A program made the position numbers and the translations under genes. A stretch of DNA of 64,000 nucleotides from Saccharibacillus kuerlensis DSM 22868 (GTDB lineage: Bacteria; Bacillota; Bacilli; Paenibacillales; Paenibacillaceae). Below are positions 18,262 to 26,890 of the stretch, piece after piece; within the stretch, counting starts at the first letter, position 1; each line of letters begins with the position of its first letter. The stretch lies in contig NZ_KB899285.1 in NCBI RefSeq assembly GCF_000378145.1, positions 93,406 to 157,405 of the forward strand. Reading direction: 5' to 3'. The notes beneath the pieces were generated by a model. The model saw only the letters and a list, made by a program, of their open reading frames with translations, did no database searches and was not told the DNA's origin.

Positions 18262-19992
18262 ATGGGATACATAAGCGGATACGGATCTTCGTTTTCGTCA
18301 GGTAGACGCGGCGGCTTCGGAATTCGCAAAATAGGAACGCTTCTGCTGCTAATCGGCAATTTGGCTTCGCTGCTGCTTGGCATTGCTTATTTATTGATCG
18401 ACACACCTGCAGGATGGTGGAACTTATACGGGCTGCTGATGCTGCTGACACTGCTGGGGAATTTGCATTTGGCAATGGGGCGGGGCGTACATAGAGTTTG
18501 GGAGTATGTCTATCTCGCGCTGCATGCGCTTGGATTGACGGCGGTGCCGCTGCTGAATACGGTCGCTTCGGCTGCCGTTCGTGATTACGATTCCCGGAGC
18601 ATCTGGTCGGCGGTTATTCTGTTGGCACTTTTTGCTGTAGGGACGGCTGTTGCCTTCTTAAGACTGCGCAGCGGTACGGAAGAGCGCGGAGACAGCAGGG
18701 GCGGATATTCGTCTTATTCTGCATACGGAAGAAATTCTGCCGAAAAAGGCTGGGTCAAAAAAGGTTTCAGAGGACTGCTTACAGTCTGGTTCCTGCTGAA
18801 CTTGGCGCTAGGTGTGTATATGGCGGCTATTCTGATGGGTACGGTCGATCCGGGGCTGCTCGAAGTGGTTGTTCCGGAATATGCGCTGTTCTTCGGTCTG
18901 ATGTTTCTTGGCGCGGCTGCCCTGCTGGTCAAAATGTACGGACAATCGGAGCGTTTCTTTGCAGGCGTATTCCGGGTCGGAGTACGGTGCATCAGTCTGT
19001 TTGTTTTTATCATATGTGTGCTGCCGCTCGCTTCGGCACCGAAAATTATTAGTGAAGCGAAGGAATCGTATACGGAGGCATTCGGCAGCAATCCGTTAGA
19101 TATGCAGAACGAGCACTTTATGAAGACCGCTTTCCTGCTGCCGGATTATTTCTATGGAGCTAAAACCTCAGATTATCGCATCGAAACGGATATCGTCTAT
19201 TATGAAGGTCAGGAAGGCGTTGACGCAGGCGTGAAACTGGCCTTCGATGCCTACATGCCTCCCGAAGGAGCAGAAGGTCTGCCGGGACAGGATTCGGTGC
19301 TGATCCGTATCCACGGCGGAGGCTGGACAATTGGAGATAAAGGGGCGGGCAACTACGCCCAGATGAATAAGTATTTTGCTTCGCAAGGTTATGTCGTCTT
19401 CGACGTGCAGTACGGCCTCAGCAATCAGAAAAAATTTGTGGAGTCGGCGCCAGTGCCGGAGCAAGTGGTAGGCGATTTCAATATCGACGATATGATTCGT
19501 CATATCGGTCTGTTTACGACCTATATGGCGGATCATGCGGAGCAGTTCGGGGCAAATACGGAATCGGTATTTATTTCCGGCGGTTCGGCAGGCGGACAGC
19601 TGGCGGCCGCAGCGGGGCTTGCGCCATTCGCTGAAGGTTTCGAGAACGTGATCGATTCCCGCTTAACGGTCAAGGGAATCATTCCTTACTACCCAGCCAA
19701 CGGACTGGCGTCGGATATCGGTATTGCAGGCAGCACCGATGAGCTGTCCAATCCTGCGCTGCTTGTGAACGCGGGCAGCCCTCCGGCGCTTATCTATCAG
19801 GGCGAACAGGACGGGATTGTCGATCCGGAGATCGCACAAACTTTCATTCGCGCGTATCGGGAAGCGGAGAATGAACAAGCCGCTCTTGTCGAAATGCCGT
19901 TCGGTACTCACGGCAGCGACATCTATTTCCCGAGTTATTACAATGAGCCATTCACCTATATGATGGAGCGGTTTATGAATCAGTACAAATAA
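18262..19992 (+). CDS. Membrane-anchored alpha/beta hydrolase, HSL-type esterase-like
   Basis: A 576-residue protein. Residues about 20-290 hold roughly seven hydrophobic segments. The C-terminal half is an alpha/beta hydrolase with the oxyanion motif HGGGW (about 351), nucleophile motif GGSAGG (about 440), an Asp in GEQDGIVDPE and a His in FGTHGSD. This is the hormone-sensitive-lipase/carboxylesterase pattern. The start at 18262 has AAGGAGAGG upstream; the open frame before it is non-coding. The hydrolase domain probably faces the outside or the membrane surface (inference). Its transcription terminator has been split by the inserted element at 20020. Confidence 0.85.
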   Translation: MGYISGYGSSFSSGRRGGFGIRKIGTLLLLIGNLASLLLGIAYLLIDTPAGWWNLYGLLMLLTLLGNLHLAMGRGVHRVWEYVYLALHALGLTAVPLLNTVASAAVRDYDSRSIWSAVILLALFAVGTAVAFLRLRSGTEERGDSRGGYSSYSAYGRNSAEKGWVKKGFRGLLTVWFLLNLALGVYMAAILMGTVDPGLLEVVVPEYALFFGLMFLGAAALLVKMYGQSERFFAGVFRVGVRCISLFVFIICVLPLASAPKIISEAKESYTEAFGSNPLDMQNEHFMKTAFLLPDYFYGAKTSDYRIETDIVYYEGQEGVDAGVKLAFDAYMPPEGAEGLPGQDSVLIRIHGGGWTIGDKGAGNYAQMNKYFASQGYVVFDVQYGLSNQKKFVESAPVPEQVVGDFNIDDMIRHIGLFTTYMADHAEQFGANTESVFISGGSAGGQLAAAAGLAPFAEGFENVIDSRLTVKGIIPYYPANGLASDIGIAGSTDELSNPALLVNAGSPPALIYQGEQDGIVDPEIAQTFIRAYREAENEQAALVEMPFGTHGSDIYFPSYYNEPFTYMMERFMNQYK

Positions 19993-20019
19993 AAAGAGCC
20001 GGGCGATAAGCCCGGCTCT
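19991..20019 (+). terminator. Left copy of a duplicated terminator hairpin (no T-run on the + side)
   Basis: A-run then perfect arms GAGCCGGGC / GCCCGGCTC with a GATAA loop (19996-20018). The 24 bases 19996-20019 recur exactly at 20220-20243. The + strand T-run is missing because the element follows immediately; the left A-run supplies a T-run for minus-strand transcripts arriving from the right. Confidence 0.85.
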
Positions 20020-20219
20020 CAGGTTGTTGATAAATTCCTATTCGTTATAGAAGCTCATTAACTGCAGGAGAAATTCGTTCCGGTCGCGTGTTGAAATCGA
20101 GAAAAAGGATTAAATTTCAGTGTAATTTCTCGATTTCAAAGGCGAACGCTGGCGCTCCTACACTGAATTTCTCCCTCCGTACATTGGCTTCACCTTGAAT
20201 CAGACTTTCTCGACACATT
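20020..20219 (+). mobile_element. 200-bp non-coding element inserted in a terminator (copy A)
   Basis: The stretch between two identical 24-base terminator hairpins. It begins CAGGTTGTTGATAAATTCC and ends with the inverse of AATGTGTCGAGAAAGTCT, giving imperfect terminal inverted repeats around TGTYGAKAAA. The interior matches the reverse complement of 25376-25618: 46 of 47 bases agree between 20071-20117 and 25521-25567, and a second identical block lies at 20137-20159. An internal hairpin forms between GAAATCGAGAAA and TTTCTCGATTTC. There is no open frame, so it would be a MITE-like element moved in trans. The long duplicated inverted repeat recalls IS30-family IS1630, known to target and duplicate inverted repeats. 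Confidence 0.75.
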
Positions 20220-20247
20220 GAGCCGGGCGATAAGCCCGGCTCTTTTT
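20220..20247 (+). terminator. Right copy of the duplicated terminator hairpin, with T-run
   Basis: The same 24-base hairpin as 19996-20019, here followed by five T, so it can end + strand transcripts that have read through the element. It lacks a T-run on the minus strand for the gene at 20258. Confidence 0.85.
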
Positions 20248-20257
20248 ATTTTGCGAA

Positions 20258-21307
20258 TCACGACTTCACAGTCTGCCGTCGGTATGGAACCGCCGAAGTT
20301 CTGTTCAACGGGGTTCCGGCTGTGCGCTCGGCTGGCCGGCTTTTTTCTTGCTTGGACGGATCGCCGGAGGTTTCTGACGTACCAAATGGCAGGTGGCCCG
20401 ATTCCCTCTCCAATGGGTAGGCAATATTCGTCGGTATAACGAGTCCCAGCGTCTGCAGCTCGCCAAGAATGCAGGCGACATGATAGCGGTAAATAATGGC
20501 TTGGGATTCGGACGACAGCGTACTCTCGGCTTTCTGGTTGGATGTCTGCAGTAAGCTGTTCCCCAGACTTGCGACGCCTTCGGGGTCGGGATCGGTCAGC
20601 AGACGAATCATTCGCATATGCGAATACGTATTGCGGTAGACGTCCAGTTCCTGTTCGATACGTTCGATCAGATCGTGCTGTTTGTTCTGACCAATATCGA
20701 ATTCCTCCTTGTACGTATCGCAAGCTTTCTGCAGAGCGGCCAGGTCTTTTTTAAGCGGACTGATATGAACAGCGCCGCCCTGCCGGAGCAGATCATGAGC
20801 CAATCGGTTCAGATGCCGCCGCACCTTCAGTCTGGCTTTTTCCAGATTTCGGTCATGTTTGGGTGGAGCGACGAAGTAGTTGACGAGCACCGCTACTCCG
20901 ATTCCGAGGAGCGTATCCAGCACACGATGCACCGCATAGGCGAAGGGCGCTTCGTGAGGCTGCAAGTTCAACATGATGGCAAGGAAAACGATCCCGGCGA
21001 TCGAAACGGATTTGTTCCATTTCAGCATGTTGCAGACGGCGATTACACCTATGATACCCAGCGCCGACAAGTAGGCATTATGAGGTCCGATAAACGCAAA
21101 CAGACCGCCAAAAGCGGCACCAACCAAGGTACCCATTGTGCGGTTCTTGCCTGCGGCGTAAGAGCTGGTGATCGAACTCTCCATCGCGATAATGGTAGCG
21201 ATCGCTGCATAGAACGGATATTCCAGATTTAGAAGCTTGGAGATCAGCAGACAGATCAGGACAGCGAGCGCCGTTTTGACCGTCCGCATCCCGATTGAGA
21301 ATCTCAT
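20258..21307 (-). CDS. Aromatic acid exporter (ArAE_1) family membrane protein
   Basis: A 349-residue protein. The N-terminal half holds five to six transmembrane helices with the family stretch RTVKTALAVLICLLISKLL, ATIIAMESSITSSY and GTLVGAAFGGLFA. The C-terminal half is a soluble helical region (about 160-300) with a charged coiled-coil look. This is the architecture of the Firmicute aromatic-acid-exporter-like (DUF939/FUSC) proteins, whose substrates are mostly unproven. The start at 21307 (MRFSIGMRT) has AGGAAGGA about 12 bases upstream; an ATG 18 codons earlier (21361) has no site. The last 50 residues are polar and disordered. Its proximal terminator hairpin lost its T-run through the insertion at 20020. 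Confidence 0.8.
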   Translation of the reverse strand: MRFSIGMRTVKTALAVLICLLISKLLNLEYPFYAAIATIIAMESSITSSYAAGKNRTMGTLVGAAFGGLFAFIGPHNAYLSALGIIGVIAVCNMLKWNKSVSIAGIVFLAIMLNLQPHEAPFAYAVHRVLDTLLGIGVAVLVNYFVAPPKHDRNLEKARLKVRRHLNRLAHDLLRQGGAVHISPLKKDLAALQKACDTYKEEFDIGQNKQHDLIERIEQELDVYRNTYSHMRMIRLLTDPDPEGVASLGNSLLQTSNQKAESTLSSESQAIIYRYHVACILGELQTLGLVIPTNIAYPLERESGHLPFGTSETSGDPSKQEKSRPAERTAGTPLNRTSAVPYRRQTVKS

Positions 21308-21493
21308 ATTGGTTTCAAATCCTTCCTGATCGGATTTCAAATGTAAATAAACGATTTTCAAAATATTTACCTATGTGAAATATTATACGTACTTTTGGCT
21401 CATAGGGCAATTGTCGAAACTGTGGCAAGTTGCGAAAAGAAATGACTCCGGTTAAGGTGGAAGAAGTGAAGCGACAAGGGAGGCGGAAAGAGT

Positions 21494-22165
21494 ATGATTG
21501 AAGCGTTTATTTTCGATATGGATGGAGTCATTATCGACAGCGAACCGATGCATTTCGATGTGGATCGCCGGGTCATGGAGTACTACGGTTATCCGATTAC
21601 GCAGGAAAAGTTGGAAGAGTATGTCGGCATGACCAACCCTGAATTGTGGGCCGCGATTCGGGCTGAATTCGGCATGACCCAGACAGTGGAAGAGATTGTC
21701 GAGTACCAGATGGGTCATAAGATTGAAGTGCTGCGAGCAGCGGAAATGGAACCGATCGACGGCATCTCCGATCTAATCGCCGAACTGGAAAAAGGCGGTA
21801 TTCCGTGTGCTGTCGCTTCTTCGTCGCCACCAGTGTTTATCGAAGCCGTATTGGAGAAGTTCGGCCTGAGAGATGCGTTTAAGGCGGTAGCCAGCGGAGA
21901 GGAAGTACCGAGAGGCAAGCCGGCTCCAGACGTTTTTTTGCGTGCAGCTGAACTGCTCGGCGTTGATCCGGTGCGCTGCATTGTACTGGAAGATTCCAAA
22001 CATGGCATCGACGCGGCGAAGGCGGCGGGTATGCGCTGTATCGGGTTCATCAATCCTAATTCCGGCAATCAGGATTTAACACGTGCGGATCTGATTGTCG
22101 AAAATATCCGGGAGATCCGGCTGGACGATTTGGTAAAGGTGGAGGAAAAGGAAGACCGCGGCTAA
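21494..22165 (+). CDS. HAD-superfamily phosphatase/phosphoglucomutase-like
   Basis: A 223-residue HAD hydrolase of the beta-phosphoglucomutase-like group. Motif I is FDMDGVIIDSEP (residues about 7-18), motif II the VASSSP segment, motif III the GKPAPDVFL Lys, and motif IV VLEDSKHGIDAAKAAGM. A helical cap domain occupies about 18-85. It is likely a cytosolic sugar-phosphate phosphatase or mutase; the substrate is unknown. AGGGAGG lies upstream of the ATG. A bidirectional terminator follows. Confidence 0.87.
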   Translation: MIEAFIFDMDGVIIDSEPMHFDVDRRVMEYYGYPITQEKLEEYVGMTNPELWAAIRAEFGMTQTVEEIVEYQMGHKIEVLRAAEMEPIDGISDLIAELEKGGIPCAVASSSPPVFIEAVLEKFGLRDAFKAVASGEEVPRGKPAPDVFLRAAELLGVDPVRCIVLEDSKHGIDAAKAAGMRCIGFINPNSGNQDLTRADLIVENIREIRLDDLVKVEEKEDRG

Positions 22166-22200
22166 CCGCAGAGTGTTTTACCGGTTTAAAAGTGAAAAAC

Positions 22201-22243
22201 AAAAAGCTGCGTTAGCGCACAATGCGCCTTCGCAGCTTTTTTT
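22201..22243. terminator. Bidirectional terminator between HAD and chemoreceptor genes
   Basis: AAAAAGCTGCG and CGCAGCTTTTTTT arms with a short inner GC pairing; A-run and T-run flank the stem, so it can serve both convergent genes. Confidence 0.88.
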
Positions 22244-22263
22244 ATTATAACGAAATTGAGGGA

Positions 22264-23763
22264 TTAAGCCGTTTTGACCACCGATTTCCCTTCAGACTCA
22301 TCTTCATGGGAGCGCTCAGTCAGCCCACGCAGCGCTTCGATCATGACGTCGAGCTGAGTCACACTGTCGGAAATGCGACGGATCGAATCGCGTTGACGGT
22401 ATACGCCGCTGGTCGCAAGTTCCACCGAAGCCGATGTCTGCTGACTAATGGCAGAGAAGTCAGCGATCTGGCCGGCAACATCTCCGTTGAATTCTTTCAG
22501 GTTGGCGATGTTTTGCTGCATTTCGCTCGACTTGCCGAGTACGTTCGCAGCGTCCTGTGTAATGCGTTCGAACAATTCACCAGTCTCGTACGTGCGGCGT
22601 TCCAGTCCTTCGATCGTCGATTCACTCTTACGGACGTAATCTGATACGATACCCGTCTGGCTGCGAATCTGCTGAAGCAGGCCTGCGATGTCTTCGGCAG
22701 AAGATTGGACGTTGCCGGACAAGCTGCGAATTTCGCCGGCGACGACTGCAAAGCCCCGGCCCTGCTCGCCGGCACGGGCGGCTTCAATGCTGGCGTTAAG
22801 CGACAGCAGGTTCGTCTGATTGGCAATTTCCGTAATGGCAGTCAGAATAGCTTGAGCTTCCTCGGCATACCGGTTCAGCAGGCCAACCTGTGAGACCGTT
22901 TCGGTCATGCTGCCGCGTACAAGGGACATATCTTCGCGAAGTTCTTCCGCTTTGCGGCCGCCTTCCTCGGTAAGCTGGGTCGTACTGCGGGACAAGTTGT
23001 TCATTTCGCTTGTTTCCCAGCTGATCCGCTCAATGTTATCACCGGATTGAATCATGGCTTCGTTAATTTCTTGAATGCTCTCCGCCTGCACTTCTATGCC
23101 CTTGGAGATTTCTGCGAAACTTCCGGCCGCTTCCTCGGCGATCCGAGTCGTTTCGTTTGCGCCCGAAGCGACCGACTCGCCGAAAGATTTGAGTTCTGCC
23201 GTAGAGCGTTCAACTTCGTCCAGCAGTTCTTCAATCATGTCTTTCTGTCGTTCAGATTCTTCAATCATGCTCCGACCAACCATACATACGGCGTAGCTGG
23301 TGGCGCCGATCATAACTGTGACAACGTAGATTACAGCATATTCGATAATTGGATGAGGCGGTACGAACGGATTGAACAGAAATTGAACAGTAAACGAGAC
23401 GAGAGCCGTAATCGTTCCAACGATTACAACTTTTTTAGACAGATAGATGTTCATCAGCGACATGTAGATGAAGAAAGCGATCACAGCAAGGCTGCTTGGG
23501 ATGAACAGGAACAAAACATTGCCGACGATAAAGCAGCCGATTACAAGTACGTATTTGCCAATATTTTTATCTGCGACATACCGGTAGAGTAGATAGTAAC
23601 CGCCAATCAGCAAAGCATTGGCACCAAACAAGGACAGCATATCGTTAAGGGAAACAAGTTTTGTCAACCAAAATATGGCAAACAGCGGATACAGGGAGGT
23701 AAGGAGTGATAAGATGGTGTAAAAAATTAAAGTGGAAGAACGTCTTTCAAATTTAGTCGGCAT
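22264..23763 (-). CDS. Methyl-accepting chemotaxis protein with multispanning N-terminus
   Basis: A 499-residue chemoreceptor. The first 190 residues hold about six hydrophobic segments rather than the usual two around a periplasmic-type sensor, and I see no HAMP domain. The cytoplasmic signalling rod follows, with the highly conserved hairpin tip [20 protein letters not shown] (about 340-360) that contacts CheA and CheW. It would sense a membrane-linked or intracellular cue (inference). No CheA/CheW genes are in the window. GAAAGGG precedes the ATG, which lies about 250 bases from the divergent P450 gene. Confidence 0.88.
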   Translation of the reverse strand: MPTKFERRSSTLIFYTILSLLTSLYPLFAIFWLTKLVSLNDMLSLFGANALLIGGYYLLYRYVADKNIGKYVLVIGCFIVGNVLFLFIPSSLAVIAFFIYMSLMNIYLSKKVVIVGTITALVSFTVQFLFNPFVPPHPIIEYAVIYVVTVMIGATSYAVCMVGRSMIEESERQKDMIEELLDEVERSTAELKSFGESVASGANETTRIAEEAAGSFAEISKGIEVQAESIQEINEAMIQSGDNIERISWETSEMNNLSRSTTQLTEEGGRKAEELREDMSLVRGSMTETVSQVGLLNRYAEEAQAILTAITEIANQTNLLSLNASIEAARAGEQGRGFAVVAGEIRSLSGNVQSSAEDIAGLLQQIRSQTGIVSDYVRKSESTIEGLERRTYETGELFERITQDAANVLGKSSEMQQNIANLKEFNGDVAGQIADFSAISQQTSASVELATSGVYRQRDSIRRISDSVTQLDVMIEALRGLTERSHEDESEGKSVVKTA

Positions 23764-24014
23764 AGCCGCAAATCCCTTCTTTCTTGGTAGTTGTAGTCCA
23801 CGATCAGCAGTGAAGGTGCCGAAATAAGGCTAACATTCTTATCGGCAGAAGAAGCGTTTTGTTTCACGCATTCGACAAAATTCGCAAAAAAAACTCTATC
23901 GTTTGTTTACCGGGCAAAAGAGGTAATAGATAGCATAAATCGAATGGGTACGAATTCAGCATCGAAAAGACAAGCCGGACGTGACGAACGATCATGAAGG
24001 AGGATACACCTGAT

Positions 24015-25295
24015 ATGACGAAAAATGGACAAACCCCGCAGGAAAAGACGCTGGATAGCAGCCTTGCCCTGCTCAAAGACGGATATGATTTTATTTTCAA
24101 GCGCCGCAGAGAAATGGATTCCGACATTTTCCAAACACGACTGCTCGGGCAGAAAGCGATCTGTATTGGCGGTAAAGAAGCGGCGGAACTGTTTTACGAT
24201 ACGTCGAAGTTCCAGCGTTCCGGAGCGATTCCGAAGCGCATTCAGAAGTCTTTATTCGGTGTGAATGCCATCCAGACGCTGGACGGCGAAGCGCATCGCC
24301 ATCGCAAAATGATGTTTATGTCGCTGATGTCACGGGAGCGGCTCGACGTCTTCATCGAGCTGCTGGCGGAAGAATGGGAAGCGGCCATTCTTCGGTGGGA
24401 AGAGCTTGAGGAAGTTGAACTGTTCGGCGAATCTACGGAACTGCTGTACCGGGCGGCCTGCCGCTGGGCGGGAGTGCCGATAGACGAAGAAACGGTGCGC
24501 GCCAAGGCGGAAGATATGAGTGCGATGGTCGAAGCGTTCGGGGCTATAGGGCCTCGGCATGCTGCGGGACGCAGTGCACGGCGGCGGACAGAGGAATGGC
24601 TGGAAGGATATATTATGGATCTGCGTGCCGGCGAATTTAAGGTATTTGAAGAAACGGCGGCTTATGCGATGGCATTCCACCGCGATCTGAAAGACCGTGA
24701 GCTGGATGCGCGAATGGCGGCGATCGAGCTGATCAATATTCTTCGCCCTATCGTAGCAATCGGATACTATGTCGTATTTAATGCGATGGCGCTGCACCAG
24801 TATCCGGAGTACAAGGAGAAACTTGCGGCAGACGAAGGGAAATACCGGCAGTGGTTCGTTCAGGAAACACGCCGTTATTATCCGTTTACGCCGTTCCTTG
24901 GCGCTTCGGTCATCCACGACTTTACGTGGAAAGGTCACGAGTTTGAAAAAGGCACAATGGTGCTGCTGGACATATACGGCACGACACATGATCCCAAATT
25001 ATGGGATGAAGCGGACAAGTTTAAGCCTGAACGGTTCGAGCATTGGGACAGCGGCCCGTTTGACCTGATCCCGCAGGGCGGAGGCGGATACGACGGACAC
25101 CGCTGCGCGGGTGAATGGCTGACGATTGATGCAATGCGGGTGGCGCTGGAATACCTGGCAAACCGTATCGAGTATGAAGTGCCGGAGCAGGATTTGGACT
25201 TGAGCTTGTCGCGGATGCCGGCGCTGCCGGAAAGTCATTTTGTGATGAAAAATGTGCGGCGCAAGCCGGGAGTCGGTGCTTTTTCCGGTGTGTGA
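24015..25295 (+). CDS. CYP152-family fatty acid peroxygenase (cytochrome P450)
   Basis: A 426-residue P450 that resembles Bacillus P450-BSbeta (CypC). CYP152 enzymes use hydrogen peroxide directly to hydroxylate or decarboxylate fatty acids. The diagnostic Arg-Pro pair that binds the substrate carboxylate is present in INILRPIVAI, replacing the usual acid-alcohol pair. The heme-binding Cys is in QGGGGYDGHRCAGEW near residue 365. The start at 24015 follows AAGGAGG; an ATG seven codons earlier has no site. The gene stands alone with no redox partner genes, as expected for a peroxygenase. Its terminator is interrupted by copy B of the mobile element. Confidence 0.9.
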   Translation: MTKNGQTPQEKTLDSSLALLKDGYDFIFKRRREMDSDIFQTRLLGQKAICIGGKEAAELFYDTSKFQRSGAIPKRIQKSLFGVNAIQTLDGEAHRHRKMMFMSLMSRERLDVFIELLAEEWEAAILRWEELEEVELFGESTELLYRAACRWAGVPIDEETVRAKAEDMSAMVEAFGAIGPRHAAGRSARRRTEEWLEGYIMDLRAGEFKVFEETAAYAMAFHRDLKDRELDARMAAIELINILRPIVAIGYYVVFNAMALHQYPEYKEKLAADEGKYRQWFVQETRRYYPFTPFLGASVIHDFTWKGHEFEKGTMVLLDIYGTTHDPKLWDEADKFKPERFEHWDSGPFDLIPQGGGGYDGHRCAGEWLTIDAMRVALEYLANRIEYEVPEQDLDLSLSRMPALPESHFVMKNVRRKPGVGAFSGV

Positions 25296-25343
25296 TCAGT
25301 TCAAAGATTGATATCCGAAGAACAAGCGGCAGCAAATCGAACA

Positions 25344-25375
25344 CAAAAAAAGCCTCCGAACTCATTCGGAGGCTC
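25344..25375 (+). terminator. Left copy of the second duplicated terminator hairpin
   Basis: A run of seven A, then perfect arms GCCTCCGAA / TTCGGAGGC with a CTCA loop. The 25 bases 25351-25375 recur exactly at 25619-25643. There is no T-run on the + side because element B follows immediately. Confidence 0.85.
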
Positions 25376-25618
25376 AACGTGTTGAGAAAGTCTTTTTTTG
25401 TGAGAATCCAATAAAAGAAAGAGGAAATTCAGTGAAGGAGCGCCAGCGTTCGCCTTTGTGGTGCAAGTTCACCCAAGATCAGGATGTGAACTTGCACCGC
25501 TAATCGAGAAAATTCCAATAAAATTTAATCCTTTTTCTTGATTTCAACACGCGACCGGAACGAATTTCCTCTGAAGTCTCTATGGATTCTCTACGGATAG
25601 GACTTTCTCGACAGCCTG
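25376..25618 (-). mobile_element. 243-bp non-coding element inserted in a terminator (copy B, inverted)
   Basis: Copy B lies in the opposite orientation to copy A. Its right end, read on the minus strand, is CAGGCTGTCGAGAAAGTCC, matching the left end of copy A at 15 of 19 positions. Its left end AACGTGTTGAGAAAGTCT matches the right end of copy A. It differs chiefly by about 43 extra bases holding a perfect 13-bp hairpin (25460-25472 with 25486-25498). No open frame is present. It is flanked by exact 25-base copies of a different terminator hairpin than copy A, which shows that the flanking hairpins belong to the target, not to the element. Confidence 0.75.
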
Positions 25619-25650
25619 AGCCTCCGAACTCATTCGGAGGCTCTTTATCT
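25619..25650 (+). terminator. Right copy of the second duplicated terminator hairpin
   Basis: The same hairpin as 25351-25375, followed by TTTATCTT on the + strand. For minus-strand transcripts from the PatB-like gene this proximal copy has no T-run. Confidence 0.8.
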
Positions 25651-25678
25651 TACGGATCAGATCGATAGTTAAAAAGGT

Positions 25679-26890
25679 TTAGACCTCGGCTTTGGACGAC
25701 CGCAGCTCCGCCACCGCCATCTTCAGCTGCTCCATCGCTTGTTCCACGATCGAGCGCGAGCAGGCAACGTTCATACGCATAAATCCTGCGCCTTCGATAC
25801 CGAACATCGTTCCGTCGTTCAATGCGATACCGGCTTTGTGCAGCAGGAACTGCATCAAGTCCTTGGCTTCCATATTCAGGCCGCGGAAATCGATCCACAG
25901 CAGATAGGTCGCTTCCGGCAGCTTAACGGACAGTTCCGGCAGATGCTCTTCAATCTGGCTCTGCACGTACTCCATATTGCCGCGTACGTACGTCAGCAGC
26001 TCGTCGAGCCACGGTCCGCCGTGCTTATAAGCCGCTTCCGTCGCAGTTGCGCCGAGCGTATTGATGGAGCCGAGTCCGTGCATTTTGGCAACGGTCCGTT
26101 CAAACTTCAGCCGCAGCTTGCGGTTCGGGATAATAATGTTCGATACCGACAATCCGGCCAGGTTGAACGTCTTGCTTGGTGCCGTGCAGACGATACAGTT
26201 GTCGCGTGCCGCTTCTGAGATAGAAGCGTACGGCACATGCGATTTGGGTTCGAAGATCAGGTCCGCGTGAATCTCGTCGGCGACGACAAGAACATCGTGC
26301 TTCAGACAAAGCTCCGACAGCTTCTCCAGATCGGCACGCGACCAGATGCGTCCGACCGGATTGTGCGGGCTGCAGAGAATAAGCATCTTGACGTCATCCG
26401 CAAGCTTGCGGTCCAAGTCTTCAAAATCCATTTCATAGCTGCCCGCCTCGGTGACCTGCAGCGGGTTCATCACCAGCTGCCGTCCGTTTTCACGCACAAT
26501 ATTGTAGAACGGCGGATATACCGGCGTCTGAATTGCGATCTTGTCACCTGGCTGCGTGAATGCTTCTACGGCAAATGCAAGCGCAGGCACAACGCCCGGC
26601 GTGAACGTAATCCAATCGGGATCAATACTCCAATTATGCCGCTCCTGCATCCAGCTTACAACCGTATCGAAGTAGGCCGGCGTACGGAACGTGTACCCGA
26701 AGATTCCGTGGTCTACCCGCTTGTGCATCGCGTCCAATACTTCCTGCGGGGCAGCAAAGTCCATATCTGCAACCCATAGAGGCAGCGCATTAGGTGCTCC
26801 GAACAACTTTTCTCGAGAATCCCATTTCTCGGAAGCGCTCTGCAGACGGTCGATCTGTGTGTGGAAGTCGAAGCGGCTTTTTAACGTCAT
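25679..26890 (-). CDS. PLP-dependent C-S lyase, MalY/PatB family
   Basis: A 403-residue fold-type I PLP enzyme of the MalY/PatB branch, predicted to cleave cystathionine or cysteine conjugates to a thiol, pyruvate and ammonia. The opening LPLWVADMDFAAP motif is diagnostic. Other marks are the SPHNPVGR loop, the VVADEIHADL Asp that contacts the pyridine ring, and the Schiff-base Lys in TAPSKTFNLAG (about residue 240). It could act in methionine biosynthesis or sulfur salvage. AAGGAGG lies upstream of the ATG. Monocistronic and convergent to the P450 gene. Confidence 0.9.
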   Translation of the reverse strand: MTLKSRFDFHTQIDRLQSASEKWDSREKLFGAPNALPLWVADMDFAAPQEVLDAMHKRVDHGIFGYTFRTPAYFDTVVSWMQERHNWSIDPDWITFTPGVVPALAFAVEAFTQPGDKIAIQTPVYPPFYNIVRENGRQLVMNPLQVTEAGSYEMDFEDLDRKLADDVKMLILCSPHNPVGRIWSRADLEKLSELCLKHDVLVVADEIHADLIFEPKSHVPYASISEAARDNCIVCTAPSKTFNLAGLSVSNIIIPNRKLRLKFERTVAKMHGLGSINTLGATATEAAYKHGGPWLDELLTYVRGNMEYVQSQIEEHLPELSVKLPEATYLLWIDFRGLNMEAKDLMQFLLHKAGIALNDGTMFGIEGAGFMRMNVACSRSIVEQAMEQLKMAVAELRSSKAEV

